The position numbers and the translations under genes were made by a program. The notes below the pieces were generated by a model that saw only the letters and a program-made list of their open reading frames with translations, was not told the origin of the DNA and ran no database searches. Positions 55,907-64,000 of a DNA stretch of 64,000 nucleotides are shown here, one piece after another. The DNA comes from Bacteroidales bacterium. Its GTDB lineage: Bacteria; Bacteroidota; Bacteroidia; Bacteroidales; UBA932. Position 1 is the stretch's first letter, and each line of letters opens with the position of its first letter. Location: assembly GCA_017546125.1 (NCBI GenBank), contig JAFYXO010000019.1:1-64000 (forward strand), read 5' to 3'.

Positions 55907-57100
55907 CTATAAAATACGTGTTGCTTTGCTCTTGGCAGTAAGTGCAAAATTTTTCCAGTCAATGTTGTCTATAAGGACAGCGCCCGGCATCTTGCCCACT
56001 TCAAATGATCCGAAGGTGTCCCCTTTGCCGAGGGCAATGGCCCCGTTCAGAGTAGCCCACATCAAAATTTCTGCCAATGGTATTTCAGGGTGGTGAGCCT
56101 GGAGACATTTGATCTCCTCTGCCATCGAAAGGATGTGGTTGGATGAGAGGCTGTCAGTTCCTATTGCGATACGCACCCCTTTTGAGCGTAGCAAATCGTA
56201 TGGGGCAAGGGTGTCGTGGATGAAGATATTTGATAGGGGGCAGGTGACCCAAGTGACATTTTGGAATGTGCTCAGCGCTGCCTCCACCGACTCTTCATTT
56301 GTCGCAGTGTTGTGGATAAGGAGGATGCTCTCCTCAAATGGAGCAGGGTGCACCTGTTTCAAATTGTCGATGAAGTAGAACAATGCAGGTTTCCCTGTTA
56401 CAGGGGGAGTCGGCATGTTGCGGCCGCGGTAGTTCTCAGCCAGGGCGCCGGTGCCGCTGATCAGAAGGTCCTCCTCCTCTTGAGATTCCTGATTGTGGTA
56501 TGAAACGAATCCGTCTTTCAAACCCTCCGCAGCAGATAGTTGCAGAAGTTTGGGACTCATAGTGTAAGGGGAGTGTGGGGTGGGGGCGGCGTCAAGACCC
56601 ATTGCTTTAGCTTTGGCCTCCAGCTCTTTAACCCCTGTCATCACCTCTTCTGCCTCCTCGGGGAATGCTCCGAACACTTCGAGGAATGTGCGGGTATATA
56701 TCTTGCTGCGGCTCTTCGCATCAAAGCTCTCGTCGCAGTTTGAGATGTCTGCCATAGCGGTAACACCCTCTGCATAGAGCTTTTCGAATTGCTCCTCTAT
56801 AAGTGCAAGGCGCACCTCTTTGGGTGCTGAGTCGCGGAGTGCATTGATCTGGTTTATGAAGCCCGACATACCGGTCTTCTCTTCGAATTTATCTTTCAAA
56901 TGTGAAAGTTCTATGTGGCAATGGGCATTGGTGAAGCCCGGGCATAGGATTCCATTGTAGAACTCTGTGCTCTCTGTCTCACCCTCAAGCTGACCTATTC
57001 CGGTCACCACTCCGTTCTCGTCGAAATCTACAAATCCGTTTTTGATAGGTTCCCCGACGATAGGGAAAACATAATTAGCGGAAATCCTCCTTTTTGTCAT
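55907..57100 (-). CDS. Amidohydrolase (Atz/Trz type)
   Basis: 397 aa from ATG 57100 (MTKRRISANYVFP). The longer frame would cover the preceding gene. The metal-dependent hydrolase core has GFTNAHCHIELS (His60, His62), TPHSPYTMSP, SFHN-like YHNQESQEEE, HNTATNEE and TDSLSSN (Asp). This set of motifs occurs in deaminases such as guanine, S-adenosylhomocysteine and aminofutalosine deaminases; the substrate is unknown. The start overlaps the DUF4296 end by 26 bp. Confidence 0.88.
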   Translation of the reverse strand: MTKRRISANYVFPIVGEPIKNGFVDFDENGVVTGIGQLEGETESTEFYNGILCPGFTNAHCHIELSHLKDKFEEKTGMSGFINQINALRDSAPKEVRLALIEEQFEKLYAEGVTAMADISNCDESFDAKSRSKIYTRTFLEVFGAFPEEAEEVMTGVKELEAKAKAMGLDAAPTPHSPYTMSPKLLQLSAAEGLKDGFVSYHNQESQEEEDLLISGTGALAENYRGRNMPTPPVTGKPALFYFIDNLKQVHPAPFEESILLIHNTATNEESVEAALSTFQNVTWVTCPLSNIFIHDTLAPYDLLRSKGVRIAIGTDSLSSNHILSMAEEIKCLQAHHPEIPLAEILMWATLNGAIALGKGDTFGSFEVGKMPGAVLIDNIDWKNFALTAKSKATRIL

Positions 57101-57806
57101 TGAATACTGCTTTATTAAAATTCTTAAGTCTTTTGTTTGCCCTCTCCTCATCCTCATCTTCTGTCTGTTCCATCTCTTCGAGAGATTTGGGAACAGGCTT
57201 GTTGAATCCATTGTCGGTGAGTGAATCCGAAGGTTCAGCAGATGTCACGATAAATGTGACATCGTCGTACATCCCCGGTAATGAGTCGTATAGGAAGTAG
57301 GGTAATGTGATATGGTTAAGGATGATGGAGTCGATAGTGGGTGAGGTTACCTCCATAGTGTCAGATTTGAAGAAGAGGAGGCGAAGGGCTCTGTAGTATC
57401 CGTTACCTTTGACCGTTTGATCACCATATAGCTCAAGCGAGTCAAGGAGTTTCCATCTCCTGTTTTTGCTTGCCTCTTTGGCGATATATATGTCCAATGC
57501 CTCTTTCCTCTCTTTGAGCATCGATTCTGCCAACTTGAACGTTTTGGTAAGTTCTTCAGGTTTGTGAAGGTAGTAATCGATGGTGGCCTGGTACTGGTCG
57601 AATGTGTATCCGTGTTTTTTGAGAATGGGGATGTAGATGCTTACGCTGTCACCCAAGTCGTGCTGGTCGGTACTCTCCACATATCGGTCTGCCATATAGA
57701 AATCGTAGAAGATGTCGGCCAGGTCGTCTTTGCTGATAATGTTGTCAGGCCGGCACGAGATGGCTGCTACGACTGTAAATACGAGTATGTATATGGTTCT
57801 TTTCAT
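57075..57806 (-). CDS. DUF4296 lipoprotein
   Basis: 243 aa from ATG 57806, where the lipoprotein signal MKRTIYILVFTVVAAISC begins (Cys18). The DUF4296 region covers the N-terminal half (about 25-110: ISKDDLADIFYDFYMADRYVE, helical). The C-terminus is acidic and Lys-rich and probably disordered. No function is known. It is first of the minus-strand operon that runs to deoC. Confidence 0.83.
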   Translation of the reverse strand: MKRTIYILVFTVVAAISCRPDNIISKDDLADIFYDFYMADRYVESTDQHDLGDSVSIYIPILKKHGYTFDQYQATIDYYLHKPEELTKTFKLAESMLKERKEALDIYIAKEASKNRRWKLLDSLELYGDQTVKGNGYYRALRLLFFKSDTMEVTSPTIDSIILNHITLPYFLYDSLPGMYDDVTFIVTSAEPSDSLTDNGFNKPVPKSLEEMEQTEDEDEERANKRLKNFNKAVFNDKKEDFR

Positions 57807-57823
57807 CCTAAACATGTTACTTG

Positions 57824-57853
57824 CAAAAGTATAAAAAATTATCAATATATTTG
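57824..57853. promoter_or_regulatory. Divergent -7 elements for DUF4296 and the deacetylase
   Basis: The minus strand has TACTTTTG (57824-57831), 17 nt before the DUF4296 start. The plus strand has TATATTTG (57846-57853), 20 nt before the deacetylase start, with a TTG 22 nt further upstream. Confidence 0.5.
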
Positions 57854-57873
57854 TCAATTACAATTGAGGAGAG

Positions 57874-58485
57874 ATGCTGTTTAGACCCCCAAAACTATTG
57901 AAACTGGTGTATCCGTCATTTATATGGAGACTCCCTTCCGATGGGGAGAGTTTTTATCTCACATTTGATGATGGACCTACCCCGGATATAACACCTTGGG
58001 TGCTTGACAGATTGGATGAATATGGTGCCAAGGCGACATTCTTCTGCTTGGGCAAGAATGTGGAGTTGTACCCCGAGATTTATCAGGAGGTGCTCAGGAG
58101 GGGACATAGTGTGGGGAACCATACATACAGCCATCAGAAGGGGTGGGGGATGCCGGCGACCGACTATGTAATAGATGTCGATACTGCTGCAGACCTTATA
58201 GAGTCCGATCTCTTCAGACCACCATATTTCAGGATCACCAGACTTCAGGAGAGACTTCTGAGTGAGAAGTATAAAAATGTGATGTGGAGTATTTTGGCGA
58301 GGGATTACAACAGGTCGTTGACCCCAAGACAATGTGCCGATAATGTGATAAAACATATCGGGTCGGGGGAGATAGCGGTGATGCACGATTCGGTCAAATG
58401 TTTCGGAAGGGTGGAGAGTGCCTTGCCATGGATTTTGGACGAAGTGTACAATAAGAATTTAAAATGTAAATCTATAATATTATGA
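57874..58485 (+). CDS. Polysaccharide deacetylase
   Basis: 203 aa, carbohydrate esterase family 4 / NodB-like fold. Metal and catalytic motifs are TFDDGPTPD (Asp-Asp), GNHTYSH (two His), RPPYFRI, and MHDS near the end. It probably removes acetyl groups from an envelope glycan or peptidoglycan. There is no clear signal peptide. It ends in an ATGA overlap with purD. Confidence 0.92.
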   Translation: MLFRPPKLLKLVYPSFIWRLPSDGESFYLTFDDGPTPDITPWVLDRLDEYGAKATFFCLGKNVELYPEIYQEVLRRGHSVGNHTYSHQKGWGMPATDYVIDVDTAADLIESDLFRPPYFRITRLQERLLSEKYKNVMWSILARDYNRSLTPRQCADNVIKHIGSGEIAVMHDSVKCFGRVESALPWILDEVYNKNLKCKSIIL

Positions 58486-59762
58486 CAAACATCAATGTTT
58501 TGGTTCTTGGCTCAGGTGGCCGTGAACACGCACTATCTTGGAAAATAGCACAAAGTGAAAAATTGGGTAAACTTTATTGTTTGCCTGGCAACCCTGGTAC
58601 AGCCTCTATTGCAGAGAATATCTCAGGAAGTGCTACAGATTTTGCGAAAGTGAAAGAGGTAGTGTTGGAGAAGAAGGTTGATTTGGTAGTTGTAGGTCCT
58701 GAAGAGCCACTTGTGAAGGGTATCTGTGACTATTTCAGTGGTGATGAGGATTTGAAAAGTGTGATGTTTATCGGTCCTGACAAATTGGGAGCTACCCTTG
58801 AGGGTTCTAAAGATTTTGCCAAAGAGTTTATGGTGAAAAATGGTGTCCCAACAGCCAAATATGAGTCGTTCGGTAAAGGTGATGAGGAGAAAGCACGTGA
58901 GTTTATGAAAGGTCTTACACCTCCATACGTTTTGAAGGCTGACGGTCTTGCTGCGGGTAAAGGTGTCCTTATCATAGATGATCTTGATGAGGCAATGGCT
59001 TCACTTTCGGAGATGTTTGACGGTAAATTCGGCGATGCCGGAAATACTGTGGTTATAGAGCAGTTCCTTAAAGGTATTGAGGCTTCATGCTTCGTGTTGA
59101 CCGACGGTAAGGATTATCTTCTATTGCCTGAGGCTAAAGATTACAAGAGGATCGGCGAAGGTGATAAAGGTTTGAATACAGGTGGTATGGGTGCAGTGTC
59201 ACCAGTCCCTTTCTATACAGAGGAGTTCAAGTCTAAAGTGGAGGAGAGAATTGTGAAGCCAACCATCAAAGGGCTTGCTGAAGCCGGTTCCAAATATTGT
59301 GGCTTCATCTTTATTGGTCTTATGAACTGCGGTGGTGATCCATATGTTATTGAGTATAATGTGAGGATGGGCGATCCAGAGACTGAGGCTGTGATGACCC
59401 GTATCGACAGTGACTTCTTGGGTCACTTGGTCGCTGCGGCCAAAGGTGAGCTCGCTTCTGAGAAGATGGTGTACTCACCTAAGACAGCACTTACTTGTGT
59501 ACAGGTGTCTGGAGGATATCCTGAGGGGTATGCCAAAGGGTATGAGATAGCCGGTCTGGACGAGGTTAAGGATGCTATAGTATTCCATGCAGGCACATCT
59601 GAGAAAGATGGCAAGGTGGTGACATCCGGAGGTAGAGTCCTTGCTGTGACTGCACTTGGTGAGACAATTCCACAAACCAGAGAGCTTCTATTCTCTGAAG
59701 TGACAAAAATCAAATACACAGACAAATACTTCAGAAGCGATATCGGTCTCGATGTGCTGTAA
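58482..59762 (+). CDS. purD: Phosphoribosylamine--glycine ligase
   Basis: 426 aa, ATP-grasp enzyme of purine synthesis step 2, making GAR. It has LGSGGREHAL at the N-terminus, the ADGLAAGKGV ATP-binding loop, GTGGMGA-like NTGGMGAVSP, and EYNVRMGDPE. The length matches E. coli PurD. It is translationally coupled to the deacetylase by an ATGA overlap. Its mRNA ends in a hairpin-rich spacer. Confidence 0.97.
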   Translation: MTNINVLVLGSGGREHALSWKIAQSEKLGKLYCLPGNPGTASIAENISGSATDFAKVKEVVLEKKVDLVVVGPEEPLVKGICDYFSGDEDLKSVMFIGPDKLGATLEGSKDFAKEFMVKNGVPTAKYESFGKGDEEKAREFMKGLTPPYVLKADGLAAGKGVLIIDDLDEAMASLSEMFDGKFGDAGNTVVIEQFLKGIEASCFVLTDGKDYLLLPEAKDYKRIGEGDKGLNTGGMGAVSPVPFYTEEFKSKVEERIVKPTIKGLAEAGSKYCGFIFIGLMNCGGDPYVIEYNVRMGDPETEAVMTRIDSDFLGHLVAAAKGELASEKMVYSPKTALTCVQVSGGYPEGYAKGYEIAGLDEVKDAIVFHAGTSEKDGKVVTSGGRVLAVTALGETIPQTRELLFSEVTKIKYTDKYFRSDIGLDVL

Positions 59763-60024
59763 GTGGTGAATTAAAGTAGTCTTTTCTCCCTTTCGTGCAA
59801 TTCGCCATTCCAAAGATGTGCCCTGGAGGTGTGTCTGAGAGGGGGTGGCGGAAAGGTGCGGCAAATTTGCCCCGCCTTTTCACATACCCTGTCTGGAGAG
59901 GCCTGTGGAGGGGGTAAGTGGAAAGGTGATTTGCAGGAAGTCATATCCAAGAGTGAACTCCTGTCAAGGTGTAGGCATGGGGTTGCTGTCGATAATGGGA
60001 TTCTGATGGTTCGCTACACTGAAT
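59763..60024. other. Spacer downstream of purD with a degenerate tandem repeat
   Basis: I see no gene. Two degenerate direct copies of about 68 bp are visible. One starts at CCCTGG (59821) and has GGGGGT at 59841-59846 followed by GGAAAGGTG. The other starts at CCCTGTC (59888) and has GGGGGT at 59910-59915 followed by GGAAAGGTG. They lack the GGGCAC arms seen elsewhere. The rest has no recognisable feature. Confidence 0.55.
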
Positions 60025-60056
60025 AAAAAAAGAGGATGACTTAATGGGTCATCCTC
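60025..60056 (-). terminator. Terminator downstream of the aminotransferase
   Basis: GAGGATGAC (60032-60040) and GTCATCCTC (60048-60056) form a perfect 9-bp stem. On the minus strand it is followed by seven U. It shares its stem sequence with the tpiA terminator. The structured element 60069-60187 lies between it and the gene end. Confidence 0.8.
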
Positions 60057-60068
60057 ATAATATTGTTA

Positions 60069-60187
60069 ATGTTGATTAAAAAGGTGGGATTTCAAGGCTT
60101 GCGAAGAGTGAAAAACCGGAGCATACTGGTGTATGTGAGGATTTTGAACTCGAGCGTAACGCAGAAATTACCCTTTTTAATTAACAT
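60069..60187. repeat. Rod-like structured element, possible dispersed repeat
   Basis: ATGTTGATTAAAAAGG (60069-60084) pairs with CCTTTTTAATTAACAT (60172-60187) with one G.U pair. Inside, ATTTC/GAAAT, TTGCG/CGTAA, GAGT/ACTC and a CATAC-tggt-GTATG tip form a long rod with tandem GA mismatches. Where pairs are not Watson-Crick, they are G.U on the plus strand but A.C on the minus strand, so an RNA from the plus strand would fold better. It abuts the aminotransferase stop codon. I believe similar sequences recur in other Bacteroidales, but cannot verify this. Confidence 0.6.
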
Positions 60188-61386
60188 TATAGAGTGCGGC
60201 CAGGGTATTGTTTAAGAGCTACCTCTAGACATTTCATAGCAGCTACTAGGTCTTCCTCTTTAAGAACGTAAGCGATACGAACTTGGTTTACACCCATACC
60301 TTTAGTTGCGTAGAAACCTTCAGCTGGAGCTACCATTACAGTTTGTCCCTCGTATGAGAACTCTTCAAGTAGCCATTGAGCGAATTTGTCAGCGTTGTCA
60401 ACTGGAAGCTCAACTACAGCGTAGAAAGCACCTTGTGGGTTAGGGCATTTAACACCTTCCATTTTGTTAAGAGCCTCTAGCATAACGTCTCTTCTGTGCA
60501 TGTACTCTTTCTTAACCATATCGAAGTATGATTGAGGAGTATCAAGTGCACCTTCAGAAGCGATCTGACCGTATGCAGGTGAGCAAAGACGAGCCTGAGC
60601 AAATTTAAGAACACCTTTCATTACCTCTTTGTTCTTTGATACGATGCAACCGATTCTCACACCGCAAAGAGAGTATCTCTTAGATACAGAGTCGATAAGG
60701 ATAACGTTCTCCTCAAGACCAGGAAGGTGCATGCAAGAGTAGTGAGGCTCTTCAGTGTAGCAGAACTCACGGTATACCTCGTCAGAGTAGATGTATAGAC
60801 CGTGTTTTTTAGCTACTTCACCAAGTTTCTCGATAGACTCTTTTGAGTAAAGAACACCTGTAGGGTTTGCAGGGTTGCAAAGGATGATACCTTTGGTCTT
60901 AGGAGTGATCTTCTTCTCGAACTCCTCTACTGAAGGAAGTGCGAAACCAGTCTCAATAGTAGTGGTAATAGGAACCAATTTAACGTCATTCTGAAGAGCG
61001 AATGAGTTGTAGTTGGTGTAGAAAGGCTCCATTACGATAACCTCATCATCAGGGTCACAAGTAACAGCAAGAGCGATTTGAAGAGCCTCGCTACCACCAG
61101 TAGTGATGTTGATGTCGGTGTATTCTACATTGATATTGATGTTTTGGTAGTATTTTGCAAGACCTTTTCTGTAAGACTCGATACCTGCAGAGTTAGGGTA
61201 TTCTACCAAAGTAAGTTTGTTCATCTTAACAGCGTCAAGAGCTTGGTCCGGAGAGATGATGTCTGGCTGACCAATGTTAAGGTGATAAACTTTAGTACCA
61301 CGTTTTTTTGCTTCATCAGCGAAAGGAACTAGCTTTCTGATAGGAGAAGCAGGCATCTTTTGTGCCTTTTGTGAAAGTGTTAGCAT
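60187..61386 (-). CDS. Class I/II pyridoxal phosphate aminotransferase
   Basis: 399 aa fold type I aminotransferase. The PLP Lys is in SVSKRYSLCGVRIG. Other motifs are NIGQPDI (substrate), NPANPTGVLYS with the Asn-Pro pair, and YSDEVYREF (Asp, Tyr). It is closest to aspartate or aromatic aminotransferases of the 1-gamma subgroup; the exact substrate is uncertain. It is followed by the rod-like element and a terminator, and lies 25 nt downstream of dacB. Confidence 0.93.
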   Translation of the reverse strand: MLTLSQKAQKMPASPIRKLVPFADEAKKRGTKVYHLNIGQPDIISPDQALDAVKMNKLTLVEYPNSAGIESYRKGLAKYYQNININVEYTDINITTGGSEALQIALAVTCDPDDEVIVMEPFYTNYNSFALQNDVKLVPITTTIETGFALPSVEEFEKKITPKTKGIILCNPANPTGVLYSKESIEKLGEVAKKHGLYIYSDEVYREFCYTEEPHYSCMHLPGLEENVILIDSVSKRYSLCGVRIGCIVSKNKEVMKGVLKFAQARLCSPAYGQIASEGALDTPQSYFDMVKKEYMHRRDVMLEALNKMEGVKCPNPQGAFYAVVELPVDNADKFAQWLLEEFSYEGQTVMVAPAEGFYATKGMGVNQVRIAYVLKEEDLVAAMKCLEVALKQYPGRTL

Positions 61387-61411
61387 TTCGATATTTAATT
61401 AAAAAATTGTG

Positions 61412-62875
61412 TTATTTCTTTTTACCCGCATATACGGATAGTTCTTTCATAAAACCTTCAATTTGTGCTTGCATTTTGGAAGTGGAGCCGTTGTTGACCA
61501 AAATGGCAAATCTGATAGGACCCTGAGCGCAATCCACATAACCTGCATAACATTTTACGCATGAAAGTGAGCCGCTTTTGGCGTGGATTCTCTGTTTTAC
61601 TTCGTCGCTCTCCTCTTTCAATACATTTTTGAGTGTACCTCTTGGTTTGCCGGGAACAGGGAAGCTTGCCAAATACTCTGCAAATGTATCACTTTTCATC
61701 ATCATTTTGTAATATTTGGTGAAAAATCTTGGAGATACATAGTTTTCTCTTGAAAGACCGCTTCCGTCATCCTGTGTATATCCCAGCAAATCAACACCTT
61801 GCTCTGTTAGCCAGTTGTTGAGGACAACCCTTGCAGAATCGTAACTTCCTACACCTGTGATCTCTTTGCCGAGGCTCTTGAACAAGTTCTCTGCGAAGAG
61901 GTTATTGCTGACAAGGTTGGTCTCGTCGATGATGATATCCATAGTAGGTGAGTAGGTGGTTTTGATGATGCAAAGTGAGTCTGCTGCAGGTGTCTCCACA
62001 TTGTCCACATCTTCGATGGTGGTGTTGCAGACAACGCCGTGGTTAGTCAGATATTTTTCAAACTCCTTGGCACATCCCAAGTGAGGGTATTTGTTTGAGT
62101 AATTGCGTTTTACTTCACCTCTGGTGTATGGGAGATTTCCGTGAAGCTCGGTGATAGGGGCCATGTTCTGAAGGTAGCACCAGGTGGAGTATCTGCTTGA
62201 TGAGTCACCGGTGTTGATAAGTGTTCTGATCTCCAGGCCAGGAACTTCAGGGTAGACAGCTTTAAGGATAGCTGGAAGACCGATGGTGTCAGATGGAGCC
62301 ACAAAGAAATCTTGTGTATTCTCATAGTAGCAAAGTCCCGATGCACCACTTCCGTAGTAGTAACCGATGTTGCCCCAGGTCCAGCTGTCAGGAATCATCT
62401 CATCTGTAAGGTATGTGTCGTCTGCGATGATGCGTCCGTTGATCGCCTCGATGCCGAGTGAGTCAAGTGCAGATTTCCAAGCTCCGAATACCTCTTCGAT
62501 AGGGATTGCATTTGGGAATGTACTTCCTAGTGTGGGGTCGCCGCCGCCGATGATCCATATATCACCATTTAGAAGCGAATCCTGAATCTCACCAGTGTAT
62601 CCGATGCTGGTTTCATAGCGGAAGTCTTTACCAAGGATGCTGATGGCAGCACCTGTGGTGATGGTCTTCATGGTAGATGCTGTCAGCAATGGAAGGTCGG
62701 GATTCCATTGTGCCACGCACTTGCCGTTGTTGTCTTCTGCATAGATACCTACCACCGCATTTTGGAACAGAGAATCTTTCTGAAGCACATTTTTGACATA
62801 TTTCTGAACATTATTGCTTTGAGCAAAGCCTGAAAGGGGCACCAAAAGTAGTGCTAAGAGTACTATTTTCTTCAT
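61412..62875 (-). CDS. dacB: D-alanyl-D-alanine carboxypeptidase/endopeptidase (PBP4 type)
   Basis: 487 aa S13 family penicillin-binding protein, periplasmic. The signal MKKIVLLALLLVPLSGFAQ is followed by the SxxK motif Ser67-Thr-Met-Lys70 in TASTMKTITTGA. The SxN-like DGSGLSRENY and the KTG-like HAKSGSLSC complete the active site, with Lys-Ser-Gly replacing Lys-Thr-Gly. A large insertion domain at about 95-280 is typical of the class. It trims peptidoglycan crosslinks. Confidence 0.94.
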   Translation of the reverse strand: MKKIVLLALLLVPLSGFAQSNNVQKYVKNVLQKDSLFQNAVVGIYAEDNNGKCVAQWNPDLPLLTASTMKTITTGAAISILGKDFRYETSIGYTGEIQDSLLNGDIWIIGGGDPTLGSTFPNAIPIEEVFGAWKSALDSLGIEAINGRIIADDTYLTDEMIPDSWTWGNIGYYYGSGASGLCYYENTQDFFVAPSDTIGLPAILKAVYPEVPGLEIRTLINTGDSSSRYSTWCYLQNMAPITELHGNLPYTRGEVKRNYSNKYPHLGCAKEFEKYLTNHGVVCNTTIEDVDNVETPAADSLCIIKTTYSPTMDIIIDETNLVSNNLFAENLFKSLGKEITGVGSYDSARVVLNNWLTEQGVDLLGYTQDDGSGLSRENYVSPRFFTKYYKMMMKSDTFAEYLASFPVPGKPRGTLKNVLKEESDEVKQRIHAKSGSLSCVKCYAGYVDCAQGPIRFAILVNNGSTSKMQAQIEGFMKELSVYAGKKK

Positions 62876-62912
62876 AGGTTTAATTAAATGCTAATTATCT
62901 ACAAAATTAGAT

Positions 62913-62920
62913 TAAATTTG
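62913..62920 (+). promoter_or_regulatory. -7 element upstream of glnN
   Basis: TAAATTTG matches TAnnTTTG, 21 nt before the glnN start codon, in the divergent gap with dacB. No clear -33 box. Confidence 0.5.
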
Positions 62921-62941
62921 CGGGATATAAAATATTTTAAG

Positions 62942-64000
62942 ATGAGTATTTTCAGAAGGAGCGCTCTAAGTGAGTTTGCGGCCCATAAAGCTGAGAGATT
63001 TTATCAGGAAGAGAGACCTGTGTCCGAGTTTTTTGGTCAGAATGTTTTTGATGATGCGAAGATGAAGAGATATCTCTCTCCGCGTGCTTATGATGCAGTT
63101 ATGGCCTCTATCCATGAAGGGACCAAGATTGACCGCGCGATAGCTGATGAGGTGGCTGATGGTATGAAGGGTTGGGCAATGGAGATGGGTGCTACCCACT
63201 ATACTCACTGGTTCTCCCCACTTACCGATTCTACAGCTGAGAAGCACGAGGCGTTCGTGGATATCGACAAGAACGGGGTTATCTTCGAGAATTTCAAGGG
63301 CGATGCCCTCGTTCAGCAGGAGCCTGACGCTTCAAGTTTCCCAAGTGGTGGCTTGCGCAATACCTTTGAGGCCCGCGGCTATACCGCATGGGATCCTTCT
63401 TCTCCTGCATTTATCATAGACCAGACCCTTTGTATCCCTACAGTTTTCGTCTCTTATATGGGAGAGGCGCTGGATATGAAGATTCCCCATTTGAAGTCGT
63501 TGCAGACAGTGGAGAAGGCTTCGCTTGCAGTATTGGAACTATTTGGTGATGAGGCACAAAGGGTAAATGTGATGCTGGGATTGGAGCAGGAGTATTTCCT
63601 TGTGGATGAGTCCCTTTTCAGGGCAAGGCCAGATTTGCAGATTTGCAACAGGACCCTTATCGGACACACTGCAGCCAAGGACCAGCAGCTTGAAGACCAC
63701 TATTTCGGGGCAATCCCTTCGAGGGTGATGGCCTTTATGAAGGATTTTGAGACCGAGGCGTACAAACTCGGTATCCTCCTCAAGACCCGCCACAATGAGG
63801 TGGCCCCCAACCAATATGAGTGCGCCCCTTACTATTCGGAGGCAAACCTTGCCATCGACCACAACCTCAAGCTTATGATCGTGATGCGCAAGATCGCGCA
63901 GAAGCACCATTTGGAGGTGTTGTTCCACGAAAAGCCATTTGACGGAGTCAATGGTTCCGGCAAGCACTGCAACTGGTCGGTGGTGACCGACAAGGGGAAA
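62942..64000 (+). CDS. glnN: Type III glutamine synthetase (5' part)
   Basis: The first 353 codons are present; the frame is open at the window end, so the C-terminal half is missing (the family is about 700-730 aa). It starts MSIFRRSALSEFAAH with an A-rich leader. Family marks are ATHYTHWFSPLTDSTAEKH, EARGYTAWDPSSPAFI, the catalytic GLEQEYFLVD, and TRHNEVAPNQYE, ending in FDGVNGSGKHCNWS (ammonium/ATP site). It assimilates ammonia into glutamine. Type III enzymes are typical of Bacteroidota. Confidence 0.97.
   Translation, partial: MSIFRRSALSEFAAHKAERFYQEERPVSEFFGQNVFDDAKMKRYLSPRAYDAVMASIHEGTKIDRAIADEVADGMKGWAMEMGATHYTHWFSPLTDSTAEKHEAFVDIDKNGVIFENFKGDALVQQEPDASSFPSGGLRNTFEARGYTAWDPSSPAFIIDQTLCIPTVFVSYMGEALDMKIPHLKSLQTVEKASLAVLELFGDEAQRVNVMLGLEQEYFLVDESLFRARPDLQICNRTLIGHTAAKDQQLEDHYFGAIPSRVMAFMKDFETEAYKLGILLKTRHNEVAPNQYECAPYYSEANLAIDHNLKLMIVMRKIAQKHHLEVLFHEKPFDGVNGSGKHCNWSVVTDKGK

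Overview
The window looks like a chromosomal segment of a Bacteroidales bacterium (phylum Bacteroidota). Supporting signs are a long Bacteroidota-type trigger factor, DUF4295 directly after rpmB-rpmG, DUF4199, DUF4296, DUF1573 and bactofilin genes, a Rho with a large Ala/Pro/Glu insert, a type III glutamine synthetase, and repeated TAnnTTTG -7 promoter elements, some with an upstream TTTG at the proper distance. Almost everything is core housekeeping sequence in short operons. No rRNA, prophage, insertion sequence with intact ends, or CRISPR array is visible.

Layout. 1-2.3 kb: tRNA-Leu, prmA, a spacer with palindromes, tpiA. 2.4-12.9 kb: tig-clpP-clpX, then (divergent from birA) rsfS-ftsH-cdsA-psd, an M20 peptidase, pyrF and a DUF486 gene. 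12.9-14.4 kb: an exact-period 51-bp array of palindromic units next to a RAYT-like HUH (Y1) transposase gene. 14.5-18.8 kb: three exported hydrolases (NAGPA-like lipoprotein, metallophosphatase lipoprotein, M28 peptidase). 18.9-23.7 kb (minus): rpe, pepD, dnaA and a cell-wall amidase. 23.8-28.8 kb: lptD, ridA, rho, then a 6S-like structured RNA. 29-32.2 kb (minus): a small ferredoxin not long enough for usual ORF cut-offs and an M16 protease. 32.2-40.8 kb: DUF1573, meaB, an ArsP_2-type transporter, secA, lpdA, bactofilin. 40.8-42.9 kb (minus): RluA-type synthase, GT2, DUF4199. 42.9-44.4 kb: a repeat-rich spacer and a GNAT gene preceded by a small ORF (possible toxin-antitoxin pair). 44.4-53.3 kb: thrS-infC-rpmI-rplT-lepB, rpmB-rpmG-DUF4295, ftsY, pheT. 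53.3-57.8 kb (minus): beta-barrel protein, deoC, dtd, radical SAM, amidohydrolase, DUF4296. 57.9-59.8 kb: polysaccharide deacetylase and purD. 60.0-64 kb: a rod-like structured element, an aminotransferase, dacB, and the 5' part of glnN, cut by the window end.

The most unusual signal is the combination at 12.9-14.4 kb. Eleven in-register palindromic units lie beside a tyrosine HUH nuclease gene, and five hairpins at two other loci in the window share the same core with different arms. This resembles a REP/RAYT system. Further points worth attention are infC starting on ATC after a perfect Shine-Dalgarno, the 6S-like RNA after rho, the rod-like element after the aminotransferase gene, and the GNAT pair. 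All functional calls come from reading motifs by eye; no database search was possible.
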